From positions 1 through 64,000 of the forward strand of contig CACHRI010000004.1 in the NCBI GenBank assembly GCA_902582155.1: a stretch of 64,000 nt of DNA, in the 5' to 3' direction. This document shows, in pieces, positions 1-9,386 of this stretch (position 1 is its first letter; each line of letters begins with the position of its first letter). The DNA comes from an uncultured Pelagibacteraceae bacterium. Its GTDB lineage: Bacteria > Pseudomonadota > Alphaproteobacteria > Pelagibacterales > Pelagibacteraceae. The notes under the pieces were generated by a model. It worked only from the letters and a program-made list of their open reading frames with translations. It made no database searches and was not told the DNA's origin. The position numbers and the translations under genes are program-made.

Positions 1-1
1 G

Positions 2-412
2 CTTGAAATGTTAAAAGCTGCAAGAGAAGCAGTGAAAAAATATAATAAAAGTCTAAAAATTTTAGGCGTAACAGTGCTAACAAGTTTTTCTAATACTTCT
101 ATTAAGCAAGTAGGTCATACAAAATCTATAAAGGAAATAGTTAGAAGGCAAGTTTTACTCGCCAAAGATGCAAAACTTGACGGTATAGTTTGTTCAGCTC
201 ATGAGATTAAATACATTAAAAAAATCTGCAAAAAGATGGAAATTATCACTCCTGGAATAAGATTAAAAGGTGATAGAATTTATGATCAAACAAGAGTTAT
301 GTCTCCCAAGGAGGCATTTAAAAATGGAGCTACATCAATAGTTATGGGTAGAAGTTTAATTAAAGGTAACATAAAGAAAAACATTCAAAGATTAATTAAT
401 TCATTAAATTAG
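2..412 (+). CDS. pyrF: Orotidine 5'-phosphate decarboxylase, C-terminal part (5' end outside window)
   Basis: Frame open from window edge; motif TPGIRLKGDRIYDQTRVMSP typical of PyrF. Confidence 0.93.
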   Translation, partial: LEMLKAAREAVKKYNKSLKILGVTVLTSFSNTSIKQVGHTKSIKEIVRRQVLLAKDAKLDGIVCSAHEIKYIKKICKKMEIITPGIRLKGDRIYDQTRVMSPKEAFKNGATSIVMGRSLIKGNIKKNIQRLINSLN

Positions 413-415
413 TAT

Positions 416-1033
416 ATGAAATTAAAAGTTTGCGGTCTTTCTAATCCTATTGAAGTCGAAACTTGTATAAATATTAATGTTAGTTTCTGCGGGTTTATTC
501 TAAATTATCCTAAAAGTCATAGACATATATCGTACGAAAGAGCAGTAAATCTATTAAATATATCAAAGAAAAAAATTCAAAATGTCGGTGTATTAGTAAA
601 TCCAAGCTTAAGCGAATTAGAAAAATTTTCAAAACTTGATCTTGATTATTTTCAACTTTATGGTCAATACGATAACAATTCATTAACTAATATAAAGAAA
701 AAATTTCAAAAAAAAATTATTACAACTATACAAGTAAAACACAAAAGTGATGTGGATTTATACAAAATGGTTGAGGACCAGTCAGATATTATCTTATGGG
801 ATAGTACAGGATATGAAAAAAGTTTAGGCTGGAGTCATAATTGGATTAAAAATGTCAAAATAAAAGGTGAAAAAATGATAGCAGGCAACATAACAAAAGA
901 TAAACTTACCGATCTATCAAAATTGGCTGATATTGTTGATGTCTCTGGTGCTTTAGAAACAAATAAAGTAAAAGATATAAATAAAATTAAGGAATTCGCT
1001 ACACATATAAAGAAGATAAACAATGAGAATTAA
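416..1033 (+). CDS. trpF: Phosphoribosylanthranilate isomerase
   Basis: N-terminal KLKVCGLSNP motif, directly upstream of trpB/trpA. Confidence 0.93.
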   Translation: MKLKVCGLSNPIEVETCININVSFCGFILNYPKSHRHISYERAVNLLNISKKKIQNVGVLVNPSLSELEKFSKLDLDYFQLYGQYDNNSLTNIKKKFQKKIITTIQVKHKSDVDLYKMVEDQSDIILWDSTGYEKSLGWSHNWIKNVKIKGEKMIAGNITKDKLTDLSKLADIVDVSGALETNKVKDINKIKEFATHIKKINNEN

Positions 1034-2249
1034 AAAAGGCATACCATTAATAGATCAGCATGACAAAAATTTTATGTACGGGGGTAAATTTGGAGGCAAT
1101 TTTATTCCAGAAACTTTAAAAAAACCGATTGATGATCTCACAAAATTATTTGCCAAGTTGAGAAAAGACGAGAAATTTATAAAAGAGCGAGATTATTATT
1201 TTAAATCATATATAGGGGCGCCAACTCCATTTATAAAACTAGAAAATTTAACAAATTATCTTGGAGGTGCACAAATATATGCAAAAGTGGTATCTGAAGC
1301 AAATGGTGGAGCACATAAGATTTATAATGCAACAGTCCACTGTTTAATTGCAAAGAGAGCTGGTAAGAAATTTATAGTAGGGGATACTGGGGCTGGTTAC
1401 GCTGGAAAAATGCTCTCAATGGCTGCAAAAAAATTTGGTCTTAAATGTAAAATATTTATGGGAGCAAAAGACATTAAGAGACAACGGCCTAACGTTGAGG
1501 CAATAAAGAAAAATGGTGCAACAATCGTTCCTGTCACTTCAGGTAGTCAGACATTAGTGGATGCTGTTAGTGAATGTATGCGTTATTGGGTTGCAAATAA
1601 CGACACAACAAATATGTGTGTAGGTTCAACTGTAGGACCAAACATATTTATAAAAATATGTGCATGGAGTACTGCTCAAATTTCAAGAGAGTTAATTGAA
1701 CAAATTAAAGATGAGTTTGGAAGAATTCCTAAGAAAATAAAACTATTAAATTGTGTTGGCGGAGGAAGTTCTGCCATGGGGTTTTGGAATGAATTTATGG
1801 ACAGCGATGCCGAATTTATAGGTATTGAAGCTGGTGGTCCAAAAAATAGCAATTTACATGCTGCACCGTTGACAAATGGTTCTAAAATTGGAATTTTACA
1901 TGGGGCTGCACAATATGTTATTCAAGACAAAGAGGGGCAAATAGGAACAACAGAATCTATTTCTGCAGGTTTAGATTATCCAGGAATATCACCTCTCCAT
2001 TGTTTTCTTAAAGATTCAAAAAGAGCAAAATATACCTCGGCTACTGATGAGGAAGCCTTAAAAGCTTATAGATTAGTTTCTAAGTTAGAAAAAATTTCTC
2101 CATCTTTAGAACCCTCTCATGCATTTGCGGAGGCTATTAAAATAGCTCCAAAATTAAAATCTTCAGATATAATTATAGTTAACTCTTGTGGCGATAGCTT
2201 AAAAGATAAGGACATTATAAAAAAAAAATTAGGATCATACATAAGATGA
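1023..2249 (+). CDS. trpB: Tryptophan synthase beta chain
   Basis: GGKFGGNFIPE N-terminus, AHKIYNA PLP-lysine region, CVGGGSSAMG phosphate loop. Confidence 0.97.
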   Translation: MRIKKGIPLIDQHDKNFMYGGKFGGNFIPETLKKPIDDLTKLFAKLRKDEKFIKERDYYFKSYIGAPTPFIKLENLTNYLGGAQIYAKVVSEANGGAHKIYNATVHCLIAKRAGKKFIVGDTGAGYAGKMLSMAAKKFGLKCKIFMGAKDIKRQRPNVEAIKKNGATIVPVTSGSQTLVDAVSECMRYWVANNDTTNMCVGSTVGPNIFIKICAWSTAQISRELIEQIKDEFGRIPKKIKLLNCVGGGSSAMGFWNEFMDSDAEFIGIEAGGPKNSNLHAAPLTNGSKIGILHGAAQYVIQDKEGQIGTTESISAGLDYPGISPLHCFLKDSKRAKYTSATDEEALKAYRLVSKLEKISPSLEPSHAFAEAIKIAPKLKSSDIIIVNSCGDSLKDKDIIKKKLGSYIR

Positions 2250-3046
2250 AATCTAATATTGCAGTGACTTTTGAAAATTGTAAGAAAGAAAATCGAGCCG
2301 CCCTTATTACCTATACAGTCGCTGGTGATAATACAAAAAATATTTCTTTAAAAATTTTAAATTCAATTTCAAAACATGCTGATATTCTTGAGCTTGGCTT
2401 TCCTCATAATACTCCAATAGCTGATGGCGGCCAAATTCAGGGCAGCTCTTATCGAGCTCTTAAAAATGGGATAAAGCTTCAAAACGTTTTTCAAATAGTT
2501 AAAAAATTTAAAAGATATAATCCTAATAAACCTTTAATTTTAATGGGATATTTTAATTTAGTTTATCAGTGTGGAGAAAATAATTTCTTAAAAAAATGTA
2601 AATCTTCTGGTGTAGATGGGCTTATAATTGTTGATTTGCCTTTTCCAGAAAATAAAAATTTTGCTTATAAGTGTAAAAAAAATTCAATAAATTTTATTCA
2701 ATTATTATCACCTACCACGCCTATAAAAAGGGTAAAAAAAATAATCAATGTATCTCACGATATGCTTTATTATATTTCAATGTTATCTACTACGGGTGGA
2801 AAGCTTAAAGTTTCCCCGAAAAATATTCTTAAGAACTATAATAGGATTAAAAAAATCAATCGAAAAAAAAATATTGTAATAGGTTTTGGTATTACTAATA
2901 AAACGATAGCCTCACTCAAAAAAGCCGATGGGCTTGTTGTGGGTAGTCAATTGTGCAAAACTATTACAAATTCCTTAAAAAAACGCCTAAATACTGCCAA
3001 AGTGTTAGATAACATGGTATACAATCTTAAGAAAAAAATTATATGA
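2246..3046 (+). CDS. trpA: Tryptophan synthase alpha chain
   Basis: LELGFPHNTPIADGGQIQ motif; ATGA overlap with trpB. Confidence 0.96.
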   Translation: MKSNIAVTFENCKKENRAALITYTVAGDNTKNISLKILNSISKHADILELGFPHNTPIADGGQIQGSSYRALKNGIKLQNVFQIVKKFKRYNPNKPLILMGYFNLVYQCGENNFLKKCKSSGVDGLIIVDLPFPENKNFAYKCKKNSINFIQLLSPTTPIKRVKKIINVSHDMLYYISMLSTTGGKLKVSPKNILKNYNRIKKINRKKNIVIGFGITNKTIASLKKADGLVVGSQLCKTITNSLKKRLNTAKVLDNMVYNLKKKII

Positions 3047-3963
3047 ATTGGATAACAAAATTTATTAAACCAAAAATAAAGTCTTTATTTAAAAAAAAGA
3101 CTTCTACTGCTGATGAAACTCTTTGGATTTCTTGTGAATGCAAAAACTTAATTTACAAAGAGGACTTTGAAAAAAATTTTTATTGTTGCCCTAAATGTGG
3201 AGTTCATCATAAACTTTCTTGCAAAGATAGATTTAAATTGTTTTTTGATAATGGCATATATGAATTAATAGATACTCCACTTCCAATTGACGATCCTTTA
3301 AATTTCGTAGACAACAAAAAATATAAAGATAGATTAAAAGTTGCAAGAAAAAAGACAGGTCAGGATGATGCAATTTTAGTTGCTAAGGGAAAAGTGAACA
3401 ATATTGATTTAACAGTAGGAGCTCAAGATTTTAGATTTATCGGAGGATCATTTGGGGCAGCTTCTGGAGAGGCTTTTATAACTGCTGTCCAACATTCAAT
3501 AAGCAATAACACTCCATTAGTTTTTTTTAGTTGTAGTGGTGGTCAAAGGATGATGGAGTCTTCTATAGCCTTAATGCAAATGACACGTACAAGTTTAGCG
3601 GTTAATGAATTAAAAAAAAACAATATTCCCTATATAGTAGTAATAACAAATCCAACTACAGGAGGGGTTACAGCATCTTGGGCAATGTTAGGTGACATAA
3701 TTTTAGCAGAAAAAGGAAGTGTTTGCGGGTTCGCTGGAAAAAGAGTCATCCAAGATACTGTCAGGGAAACTTTACCGGATGAATTTCAAACTGCAGAGTA
3801 CGTTAAAGAACATGGATTCTTAGACTTAGTAGTAGAGAGAAAATATCTAAATTCAACTGTAGGAACGTTACTAAGTGTAATGTTGAAAAAAACAGAGACT
3901 CAGGCTAAAAAAGAAAATACGGATGCCATCACAATCAATCAGTCTCTACAATCTGCTAGCTAA
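3043..3963 (+). CDS. accD: Acetyl-CoA carboxylase carboxyltransferase subunit beta
   Basis: N-terminal Cys4 zinc ribbon (CECKNL..CCPKC), SCSGGQRMMESSIALMQM, NPTTGGVTASWAMLGD. Confidence 0.96.
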   Translation: MNWITKFIKPKIKSLFKKKTSTADETLWISCECKNLIYKEDFEKNFYCCPKCGVHHKLSCKDRFKLFFDNGIYELIDTPLPIDDPLNFVDNKKYKDRLKVARKKTGQDDAILVAKGKVNNIDLTVGAQDFRFIGGSFGAASGEAFITAVQHSISNNTPLVFFSCSGGQRMMESSIALMQMTRTSLAVNELKKNNIPYIVVITNPTTGGVTASWAMLGDIILAEKGSVCGFAGKRVIQDTVRETLPDEFQTAEYVKEHGFLDLVVERKYLNSTVGTLLSVMLKKTETQAKKENTDAITINQSLQSAS

Positions 3964-5188
3964 AAAAAAACAATTTAAGAAAACTGTAAATTTCGATCTT
4001 AAAAGAATCAAAAAAGCTTTAAATAAACTTGGAAACCCAGAGAGAAAACTAAGAAATGTAATAAATATTATTGGATCTGACGGCAAGTATTCAGTTTTAA
4101 ACTCATTAAAATATTTTATCGAGGGAAATAATCAAAAAACATCTGCATATATTTCTCCAAGTTTAAAAGATATAAGAGAAAGATTTTGGATGGGATCAAA
4201 ATATCTTTCATATCAGGAGATCAAAAAAACAATTAATAAAATTGAGAAATTAAAAATTCAGTTAACTATCTTTGAAGTGTTAACTTTAGTATACATCTTA
4301 AATGCTTCAAATCACAATAATGATTATAACCTAGTTGAAGCTGGCGCTCTATTTGCAAAAGATTCTACAAATGTATTTGATTTCCCATTGATTCAAGCTG
4401 TTGTAAATATAAATAAACAACATCTAAATTTTGTTAAAAAAAAAACTATTGATGAAATCATTTATCAAAAAGTTGGATTTTTAAGTAATTTTACTAAAAT
4501 TTATATTGGAAAACAAAATAGGGAAAATGAAAAAAAAATAAGATTAAGACTTAGAAAAAATCCAAGTGAAAAAGTATATTCGAACAATTGGAAGCTTGAG
4601 TGTAAAAATCAAAATTACTTCTTTAAAGATAAGAATAGTATTATTCCTATAAAAAATAAAAATATTAATTCTAAAGGACTATATGTAAATATTGCTATGG
4701 CAATAAAAATTGCATTAGATTTAGGAATTGATAAAAAAATTATTTTAAAAACTTTACCTAAATTGAAATTTGAAGGTAGAATTCAATATATAACTTCGGG
4801 TAAATTAAAAAAAAGACTTAAAGCCAAAGAGAGACTTTTAATAGATGGTTGTCACTCAACAGTTAGTGCAAAAAATTTATCAGACTATTTGAGAAAATTA
4901 AAAACACCAAAGTACGGTGTATGGAGTATGATGAAAAATAAAGAACCATCAGACTTTATAAAGCAATTTAAAGGAATATTTGAAAAAATTTATACTATTC
5001 CAATTCTTGGTGAAAAAGGTTCAATGTGTCCAAAGGTATTAGCTAAAATTGCAAAGAAAAATAATTTAGATGCTTTGCCGTTAAAAAACTTTGAATCAGT
5101 AATTAAAAATATATCTACAAAAGAAGAAAAAATTATTTGTATATTTGGTTCTCTTTATCAGTGCGGAAATATTTTAAATAGAAATTAA
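3923..5188 (+). CDS. folC: FolC-like folylpolyglutamate/dihydrofolate synthase (altered motifs)
   Basis: Mur-ligase-like fold and position after accD; P-loop-like GSDGKYS; overlaps accD by 41 bp. Confidence 0.8.
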   Translation: MPSQSISLYNLLAKKKQFKKTVNFDLKRIKKALNKLGNPERKLRNVINIIGSDGKYSVLNSLKYFIEGNNQKTSAYISPSLKDIRERFWMGSKYLSYQEIKKTINKIEKLKIQLTIFEVLTLVYILNASNHNNDYNLVEAGALFAKDSTNVFDFPLIQAVVNINKQHLNFVKKKTIDEIIYQKVGFLSNFTKIYIGKQNRENEKKIRLRLRKNPSEKVYSNNWKLECKNQNYFFKDKNSIIPIKNKNINSKGLYVNIAMAIKIALDLGIDKKIILKTLPKLKFEGRIQYITSGKLKKRLKAKERLLIDGCHSTVSAKNLSDYLRKLKTPKYGVWSMMKNKEPSDFIKQFKGIFEKIYTIPILGEKGSMCPKVLAKIAKKNNLDALPLKNFESVIKNISTKEEKIICIFGSLYQCGNILNRN

Positions 5189-5505
5189 ATATTTTCTTTA
5201 ATCCAATCTAAAATATTGTTTTTTGTGGTCGCGCCTACTTTAGTTGCTTTAAGCTCTCCACCCTTAAATAAAAGCATGGTAGGAATTCCTCTAATACCAT
5301 ACTTTGTTGGTGTGTTTGGCTCTTGGTCTATGTTGTGTTTTGCAATTATTATTTTGTCTTTCATTTCATCTGAAATTTCTTCCAGAGCAGGACCTATTTG
5401 TTTACAAGGACCGCACCACTCTGCCCAAAAATCAACCACTATGGGTTTATCAGATTTTATGACATCACTTTCAAAAGAATTATCTGTAACTGGTTTTGTA
5501 GGCAT
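5185..5505 (-). CDS. trxA: Thioredoxin
   Basis: VDFWAEWCGPCKQIGP and IRGIPTMLLFKGG. Confidence 0.96.
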   Translation of the reverse strand: MPTKPVTDNSFESDVIKSDKPIVVDFWAEWCGPCKQIGPALEEISDEMKDKIIIAKHNIDQEPNTPTKYGIRGIPTMLLFKGGELKATKVGATTKNNILDWIKENI

Positions 5506-5539
5506 ATATTCTAATTAATTATTTTTTTTTTAAAGTCAA

Positions 5540-6961
5540 CTAAACTTTTAAATATGTTTTTTCCAATTCTTCAACGTACGCGTTAATTTCATCTAAAATA
5601 ACTAATTTATCTTGATGATTTTCTTTCTCAAATTTTGCACGTAATGTGTCAATTTCAGCATAAGTTCGTGGGATTGTATTCCACTTTTCATTGTTTGTAC
5701 TGAGTAATTTCTTAGCTAAATCTTTGTGAATAAGATTGTAATCCTCCCTTGATAGTATTTCAGGTTTTTCCATATATAAAAGTTTTTTTCCGAAATACTT
5801 TAGTCTTTCATCCTTGAATTTAGATATTATTGACAATTTTTTATCCCAATCGACACTATGAAATTCTGGCATTATTTTATTATCATCTGCAGTTGTAAAT
5901 TTTGTATAAATACTCTCTTCTTCGTATAAATCTTCTTGTGATTTTGATTGATCTTTTTCTTCAGATTCTAAACGTTTTATTGTTGAAATTTTATCTGCAA
6001 ATTCATTATTTTCTCTTATTAGTTTTGCTCTTTCCTGAAGTTTAGAAGATCCAATAATCCTGTATTCATCAAATTTTTCTCCATACTGAGGATTCATAAT
6101 TACTGGGTGTTTATTATGTCTTATTGTCCTAATGAATTTAGGTTGTTTTTTCATAACAGTTGTTAGTTCCTGAATTGGCATTTTCAAATATATATTTGGG
6201 TCGTGTCTTAAATCAAAACATAATGGCCATTGATATTGGGGATGTTGGCAGACAAATGTTTGAACATAAGGTCTGCTTTTACCGTAAAAATATTCATTGG
6301 TACAAAAATAAGCTTCTTTTTTGATAAGCTCTAAAGTTTGATTTTTATCTAATGTCATTAAACTTGCTTTCCATACATTAGGGGCTTTCTTAGCTATCAG
6401 CTTAGCTATACCCAAAGTTGCGATAACATCGCCTATTGCACTGTGAGCGTCACCGTGATCAATTCCATTAAGAGGTGCCATTTGGTCCAATTTATAAACG
6501 TCATTTCCTTTTTCATTTTTAGAATTTTTTAGTGTATTCGGATAATAAAGATTAGCCGCTCTTGCCAAACTTAATATGTCTCCTCTTGTATTGCCGTTTG
6601 TACTTGTTATATAAGGATATTCAAGAGTTTGAAAAAGAGTGCTTCTTAAAAATTCCTCATCAAATTCAATACTATTAAATCCTATATAGGTTGCTTTTCC
6701 CCATTTTTTTAAAGTTTCTACAAATTGCCTTATCATTTCATAATGAGAAAGATTTGATTTTTTTAACATTGCGGGGGATGTTTTGTTAACAATAAGAGCC
6801 ATCGCCTCTGGAATTATTCCAGGACTTAGCCTGCACCTTGCATCAAAACGGTCAAGTTCGTCTAGATTATCATTAGTTAAAATGGCTCCAATTTGAATTA
6901 TTTGGCCCCAGTGTTTATTAGATGAGCTGGTCTCAAAATCATAAAAGACAAAGTTAGACAT
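5540..6961 (-). CDS. sbcB: Exodeoxyribonuclease I
   Basis: N-terminal FYDFETSSSNKHWGQIIQIGA DEDDh exonuclease motif, full-length ExoI-like architecture. Confidence 0.93.
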   Translation of the reverse strand: MSNFVFYDFETSSSNKHWGQIIQIGAILTNDNLDELDRFDARCRLSPGIIPEAMALIVNKTSPAMLKKSNLSHYEMIRQFVETLKKWGKATYIGFNSIEFDEEFLRSTLFQTLEYPYITSTNGNTRGDILSLARAANLYYPNTLKNSKNEKGNDVYKLDQMAPLNGIDHGDAHSAIGDVIATLGIAKLIAKKAPNVWKASLMTLDKNQTLELIKKEAYFCTNEYFYGKSRPYVQTFVCQHPQYQWPLCFDLRHDPNIYLKMPIQELTTVMKKQPKFIRTIRHNKHPVIMNPQYGEKFDEYRIIGSSKLQERAKLIRENNEFADKISTIKRLESEEKDQSKSQEDLYEEESIYTKFTTADDNKIMPEFHSVDWDKKLSIISKFKDERLKYFGKKLLYMEKPEILSREDYNLIHKDLAKKLLSTNNEKWNTIPRTYAEIDTLRAKFEKENHQDKLVILDEINAYVEELEKTYLKV

Positions 6962-6970
6962 ATTTCTTAT

Positions 6971-7999
6971 TTACTTTAATACTTTTATCTTTTCTGGATT
7001 TTCTTTCAAGGAAGCTGTTACTTGTTGTGGATCTTTAATATTTCCAAGTGTATTCATGATAGATCTAGCGTCTCTACCAAAACCATCGGTTACAGTAAGT
7101 GCTTGTTCTAATTTTTTCCTAAGATCTTTAATTCCATCAAAGTGCTTTTCAAACCTAGAGCTTATATTTCTTAAATCAGTGTAGATTTGAGTAGCGTGTT
7201 GTTGAACTTTTAGTGTCTGAAATCCTAAATAGTAAGATTGTAGCAAAGCAGATAAAGTGTTTGGTCCAGAAATCGTAACTTTGTATTTTGTTCTAAGCTC
7301 TTGCAATAATAGTTCTTTTGTTTTTGGGTCTCTGTAGCTTGAGAGTTCAGAAAATAATCCTTCGGTCGGAACATAAATAATTGCAAAATCTGTACTTTTA
7401 GGTGGAGCTATATATTTTGCATTTACTGTTTTAGCTTTTAATCTAAAAGCTGCAGCTAAATCTTTCCTAGCCTCAGCCTGTGCCTCTTTATTGTTAGCAT
7501 TGTAGGCATCGTCGATTGCTTTATATTTTTCAACTGGCCAATGACTATCAATTGGTAATAATACATCTTTTAGTTTAATGGCAAATTCAACTGTCTCAGA
7601 TGTATCGTCTTTCATTTTTGCATTAGCTATAAATTGAGATGCTGGAAGCAAGTCTTTGAGAAGAGCTCCTAAACCAAATTCTGCTAGTGTTCCATATGTT
7701 TTTACACCACTTAAAATCCTGCTAAAATTGTCCTGGCTTTTATTGAGCTCACTAACCTGCTGATTAAAAACTGAAACTTTTTCATCAACTTTGGTTAAAG
7801 CTCCTGTCATGTCTTTTGCAATTTCTTTGCTCATGTTTCCAAAAGACTGGCCGAAACTCTCTTTAAAAGAATTGAATTCATCCTTAAAAGCTTGTTCTGA
7901 ATTTAAAGGTTTTTCAGACTTACTTTTTATTAAAAAAAGGACAACACCAAGATTAATAATTACTAAAAATACAATTAATATTATGATTAACGAATCCAT
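6971..7999 (-). CDS. rmuC: DNA recombination protein RmuC
   Basis: N-terminal TM plus coiled coil, RmuC domain (LLPIDSHWPVEKY, FAIIYVPTEGLFSEL, SGPNTLSALL). Confidence 0.93.
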   Translation of the reverse strand: MDSLIIILIVFLVIINLGVVLFLIKSKSEKPLNSEQAFKDEFNSFKESFGQSFGNMSKEIAKDMTGALTKVDEKVSVFNQQVSELNKSQDNFSRILSGVKTYGTLAEFGLGALLKDLLPASQFIANAKMKDDTSETVEFAIKLKDVLLPIDSHWPVEKYKAIDDAYNANNKEAQAEARKDLAAAFRLKAKTVNAKYIAPPKSTDFAIIYVPTEGLFSELSSYRDPKTKELLLQELRTKYKVTISGPNTLSALLQSYYLGFQTLKVQQHATQIYTDLRNISSRFEKHFDGIKDLRKKLEQALTVTDGFGRDARSIMNTLGNIKDPQQVTASLKENPEKIKVLK

Positions 8000-8060
8000 G
8001 TTTTAATATACATTACAATTTCATTTTCCTCTAATGAGAATGGAAATTAATATTGTTGAT

Positions 8061-8082
8061 AGGGGTAGCTATGACTACCCCT
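8061..8082. terminator. Hairpin AGGGGTAG-CTATGA-CTACCCCT in gap between the 63-aa ORF and rmuC
   Basis: 8-bp perfect arms (9 with flanking T/A), GC-rich in an AT-rich background; no strong U-tract. Confidence 0.6.
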
Positions 8083-8089
8083 ACAAGAG

Positions 8090-8281
8090 TTAAATATTTT
8101 CTGAAGTCTTTTTTAAATGTTTAATAACTTTCCCAGCATTGGTCCCTTCTTTAATTCTATAACCAAAGGTACCTGAGTCGCCAGTATTTACGGCTTTTCT
8201 GGATTTGTTAAATTTTTTTAAAAGTTCAGCCTGTGTTTTACTTCGGCTGAATTCTTTTAACAATTTTGTATGTCTGTCCAT
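8090..8281 (-). CDS. Small basic hypothetical protein (63 aa)
   Basis: ORF with its own 3' hairpin and 5' divergent intergenic region. Confidence 0.65.
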   Translation of the reverse strand: MDRHTKLLKEFSRSKTQAELLKKFNKSRKAVNTGDSGTFGYRIKEGTNAGKVIKHLKKTSENI

Positions 8282-8317
8282 ACATTCTCCTTGTTAGTTT
8301 ATTCAACCTACTTTTAA

Positions 8318-8331
8318 CTCATGTAGATGAG
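8318..8331. promoter_or_regulatory. Palindrome CTCAT-GTAG-ATGAG
   Basis: Perfect 5-bp arms; same CATGTRGATG core as the site at 8342. Confidence 0.45.
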
Positions 8332-8341
8332 CCACTTTCTG

Positions 8342-8355
8342 ACCATGTGGATGGT
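8342..8355. promoter_or_regulatory. Palindrome ACCAT-GTGG-ATGGT
   Basis: Perfect 5-bp arms, 24 bp centre-to-centre from the 8318 site, overlaps the expected -35 region of the TATAAT at 8371. Confidence 0.45.
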
Positions 8356-8370
8356 AAATTAATTCTATTG

Positions 8371-8394
8371 TATAATATTGATACATGTCAATAT
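8371..8394 (+). promoter_or_regulatory. TATAAT -10 element overlapping FNR/FixK-like palindrome ATATTGA-N6-TCAATAT
   Basis: TATAAT at 8371-8376; TTGATACATGTCAA at 8378-8391 fits TTGAY-N4-RTCAA. Confidence 0.45.
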
Positions 8395-8401
8395 AAGATA
8401 A

Positions 8402-8563
8402 ATGATGAAAAATAGACATTTAGGTATTCTTTTGGTTTTGGCGGGTGTAATTACCATATTCGTAAAACACGAATCAGCTTGGATCATATCAGCTATTTTA
8501 ATAGGTGGGGGAACTGGAATATTTTTTTGGAAAGATAAAGTTGAAAGTGAAGAAGATAAATAA
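8402..8563 (+). CDS. Small membrane protein (53 aa; MMKNRHLGILLVLAGVITIFVKHESAWIISAILIGGGTGIFFWKDKVESEEDK)
   Basis: ORF not in supplied track; two hydrophobic segments, promoter-like sequence upstream. Confidence 0.6.
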   Translation: MMKNRHLGILLVLAGVITIFVKHESAWIISAILIGGGTGIFFWKDKVESEEDK

Positions 8564-8762
8564 ATTTTTTTTTATTAATGGATTAATTGGTTCTTTAATT
8601 TTCTATTATTTTGTTAGAAAAATTCAAACTTATTATGAAGTAGATATAAGCATTGACGGATATGGTTTAGCTGGAGCAGTTTGGTATGGAGCTGGTTTAG
8701 GATTTGTCTTTGGTGTAAAATTTATTAGAATACAGGAAATTATTGATTATTTTAGAAAATAA
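8547..8762 (+). CDS. Small membrane protein, likely GTG start (about 71 aa)
   Basis: Track ORF 8505..8762 overlaps the 53-aa ORF; GTG at 8547 gives a compact 17-bp overlap. Confidence 0.55.
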   Translation: MKKINKFFFINGLIGSLIFYYFVRKIQTYYEVDISIDGYGLAGAVWYGAGLGFVFGVKFIRIQEIIDYFRK

Positions 8763-8774
8763 GAAAAGAATTAT

Positions 8775-9350
8775 ATGAGTAGGATATTTGTTGTTTATGG
8801 ACATCACAATGTAAATAAAAGTTTCAATCAAGAAATTCGAGACACTTTTTGTTCTGAAGCTAAGAAACTTGGTCATGAAATTGATTTGATAAATTTGCAT
8901 GAGGAAAAACCTATACCTTTTTATGATGGTTCTGAACCAAGTGAACAAATCTTAGATTATAGAAAAAGATTAGAACTAAGTGATGTACTCTTTATGATTT
9001 CTCCTTGTTATAATTTAAGAGCGACAGCAATATTAGAAAACTGGATTGATCTTGTGCTTGCTCCTAAGTGGTTTTTTTCATTTAAAAGATTGGTCGGTAA
9101 TTGGGGTTATCCAGTTGCAGGTGCAATGAAAAATAAAAGAGCGATAATGAGTATGAGTTATGGAGGAAATTGGTTTAGTATACAAACGTGGTTTCAAAAT
9201 ATTCCATTTAGAAGAATTAAAGCTGGAGTTTTAAAGCTTGGAGGAATGCGTACAAGCTATATTAGATTTTATGAAGTTCTACCTGGAATGTCGCAGGAAA
9301 AATTCAAAAAGCACATGAGCAGAGTAAGAAATTTGGCAAGAAAATTATGA
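8775..9350 (+). CDS. Flavodoxin-fold NAD(P)H-dependent oxidoreductase (KefF/MdaB-like)
   Basis: FVVYGHHNVNKSFNQEI N-terminus and SPCYNLRATAILENWID. Confidence 0.8.
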   Translation: MSRIFVVYGHHNVNKSFNQEIRDTFCSEAKKLGHEIDLINLHEEKPIPFYDGSEPSEQILDYRKRLELSDVLFMISPCYNLRATAILENWIDLVLAPKWFFSFKRLVGNWGYPVAGAMKNKRAIMSMSYGGNWFSIQTWFQNIPFRRIKAGVLKLGGMRTSYIRFYEVLPGMSQEKFKKHMSRVRNLARKL

Positions 9351-9386
9351 ATTTTATTTTCAATATAAAAAGTATATAAGTCAATT

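Noticed and set aside
835-1023. Antisense ORF within trpF
   Set aside because: Overlaps a strong known gene; no recognisable motif; typical AT-rich antisense ORF.
5216-5518. 100-aa plus-strand ORF over trxA
   Set aside because: Fully antisense to thioredoxin, whose motifs are unambiguous.
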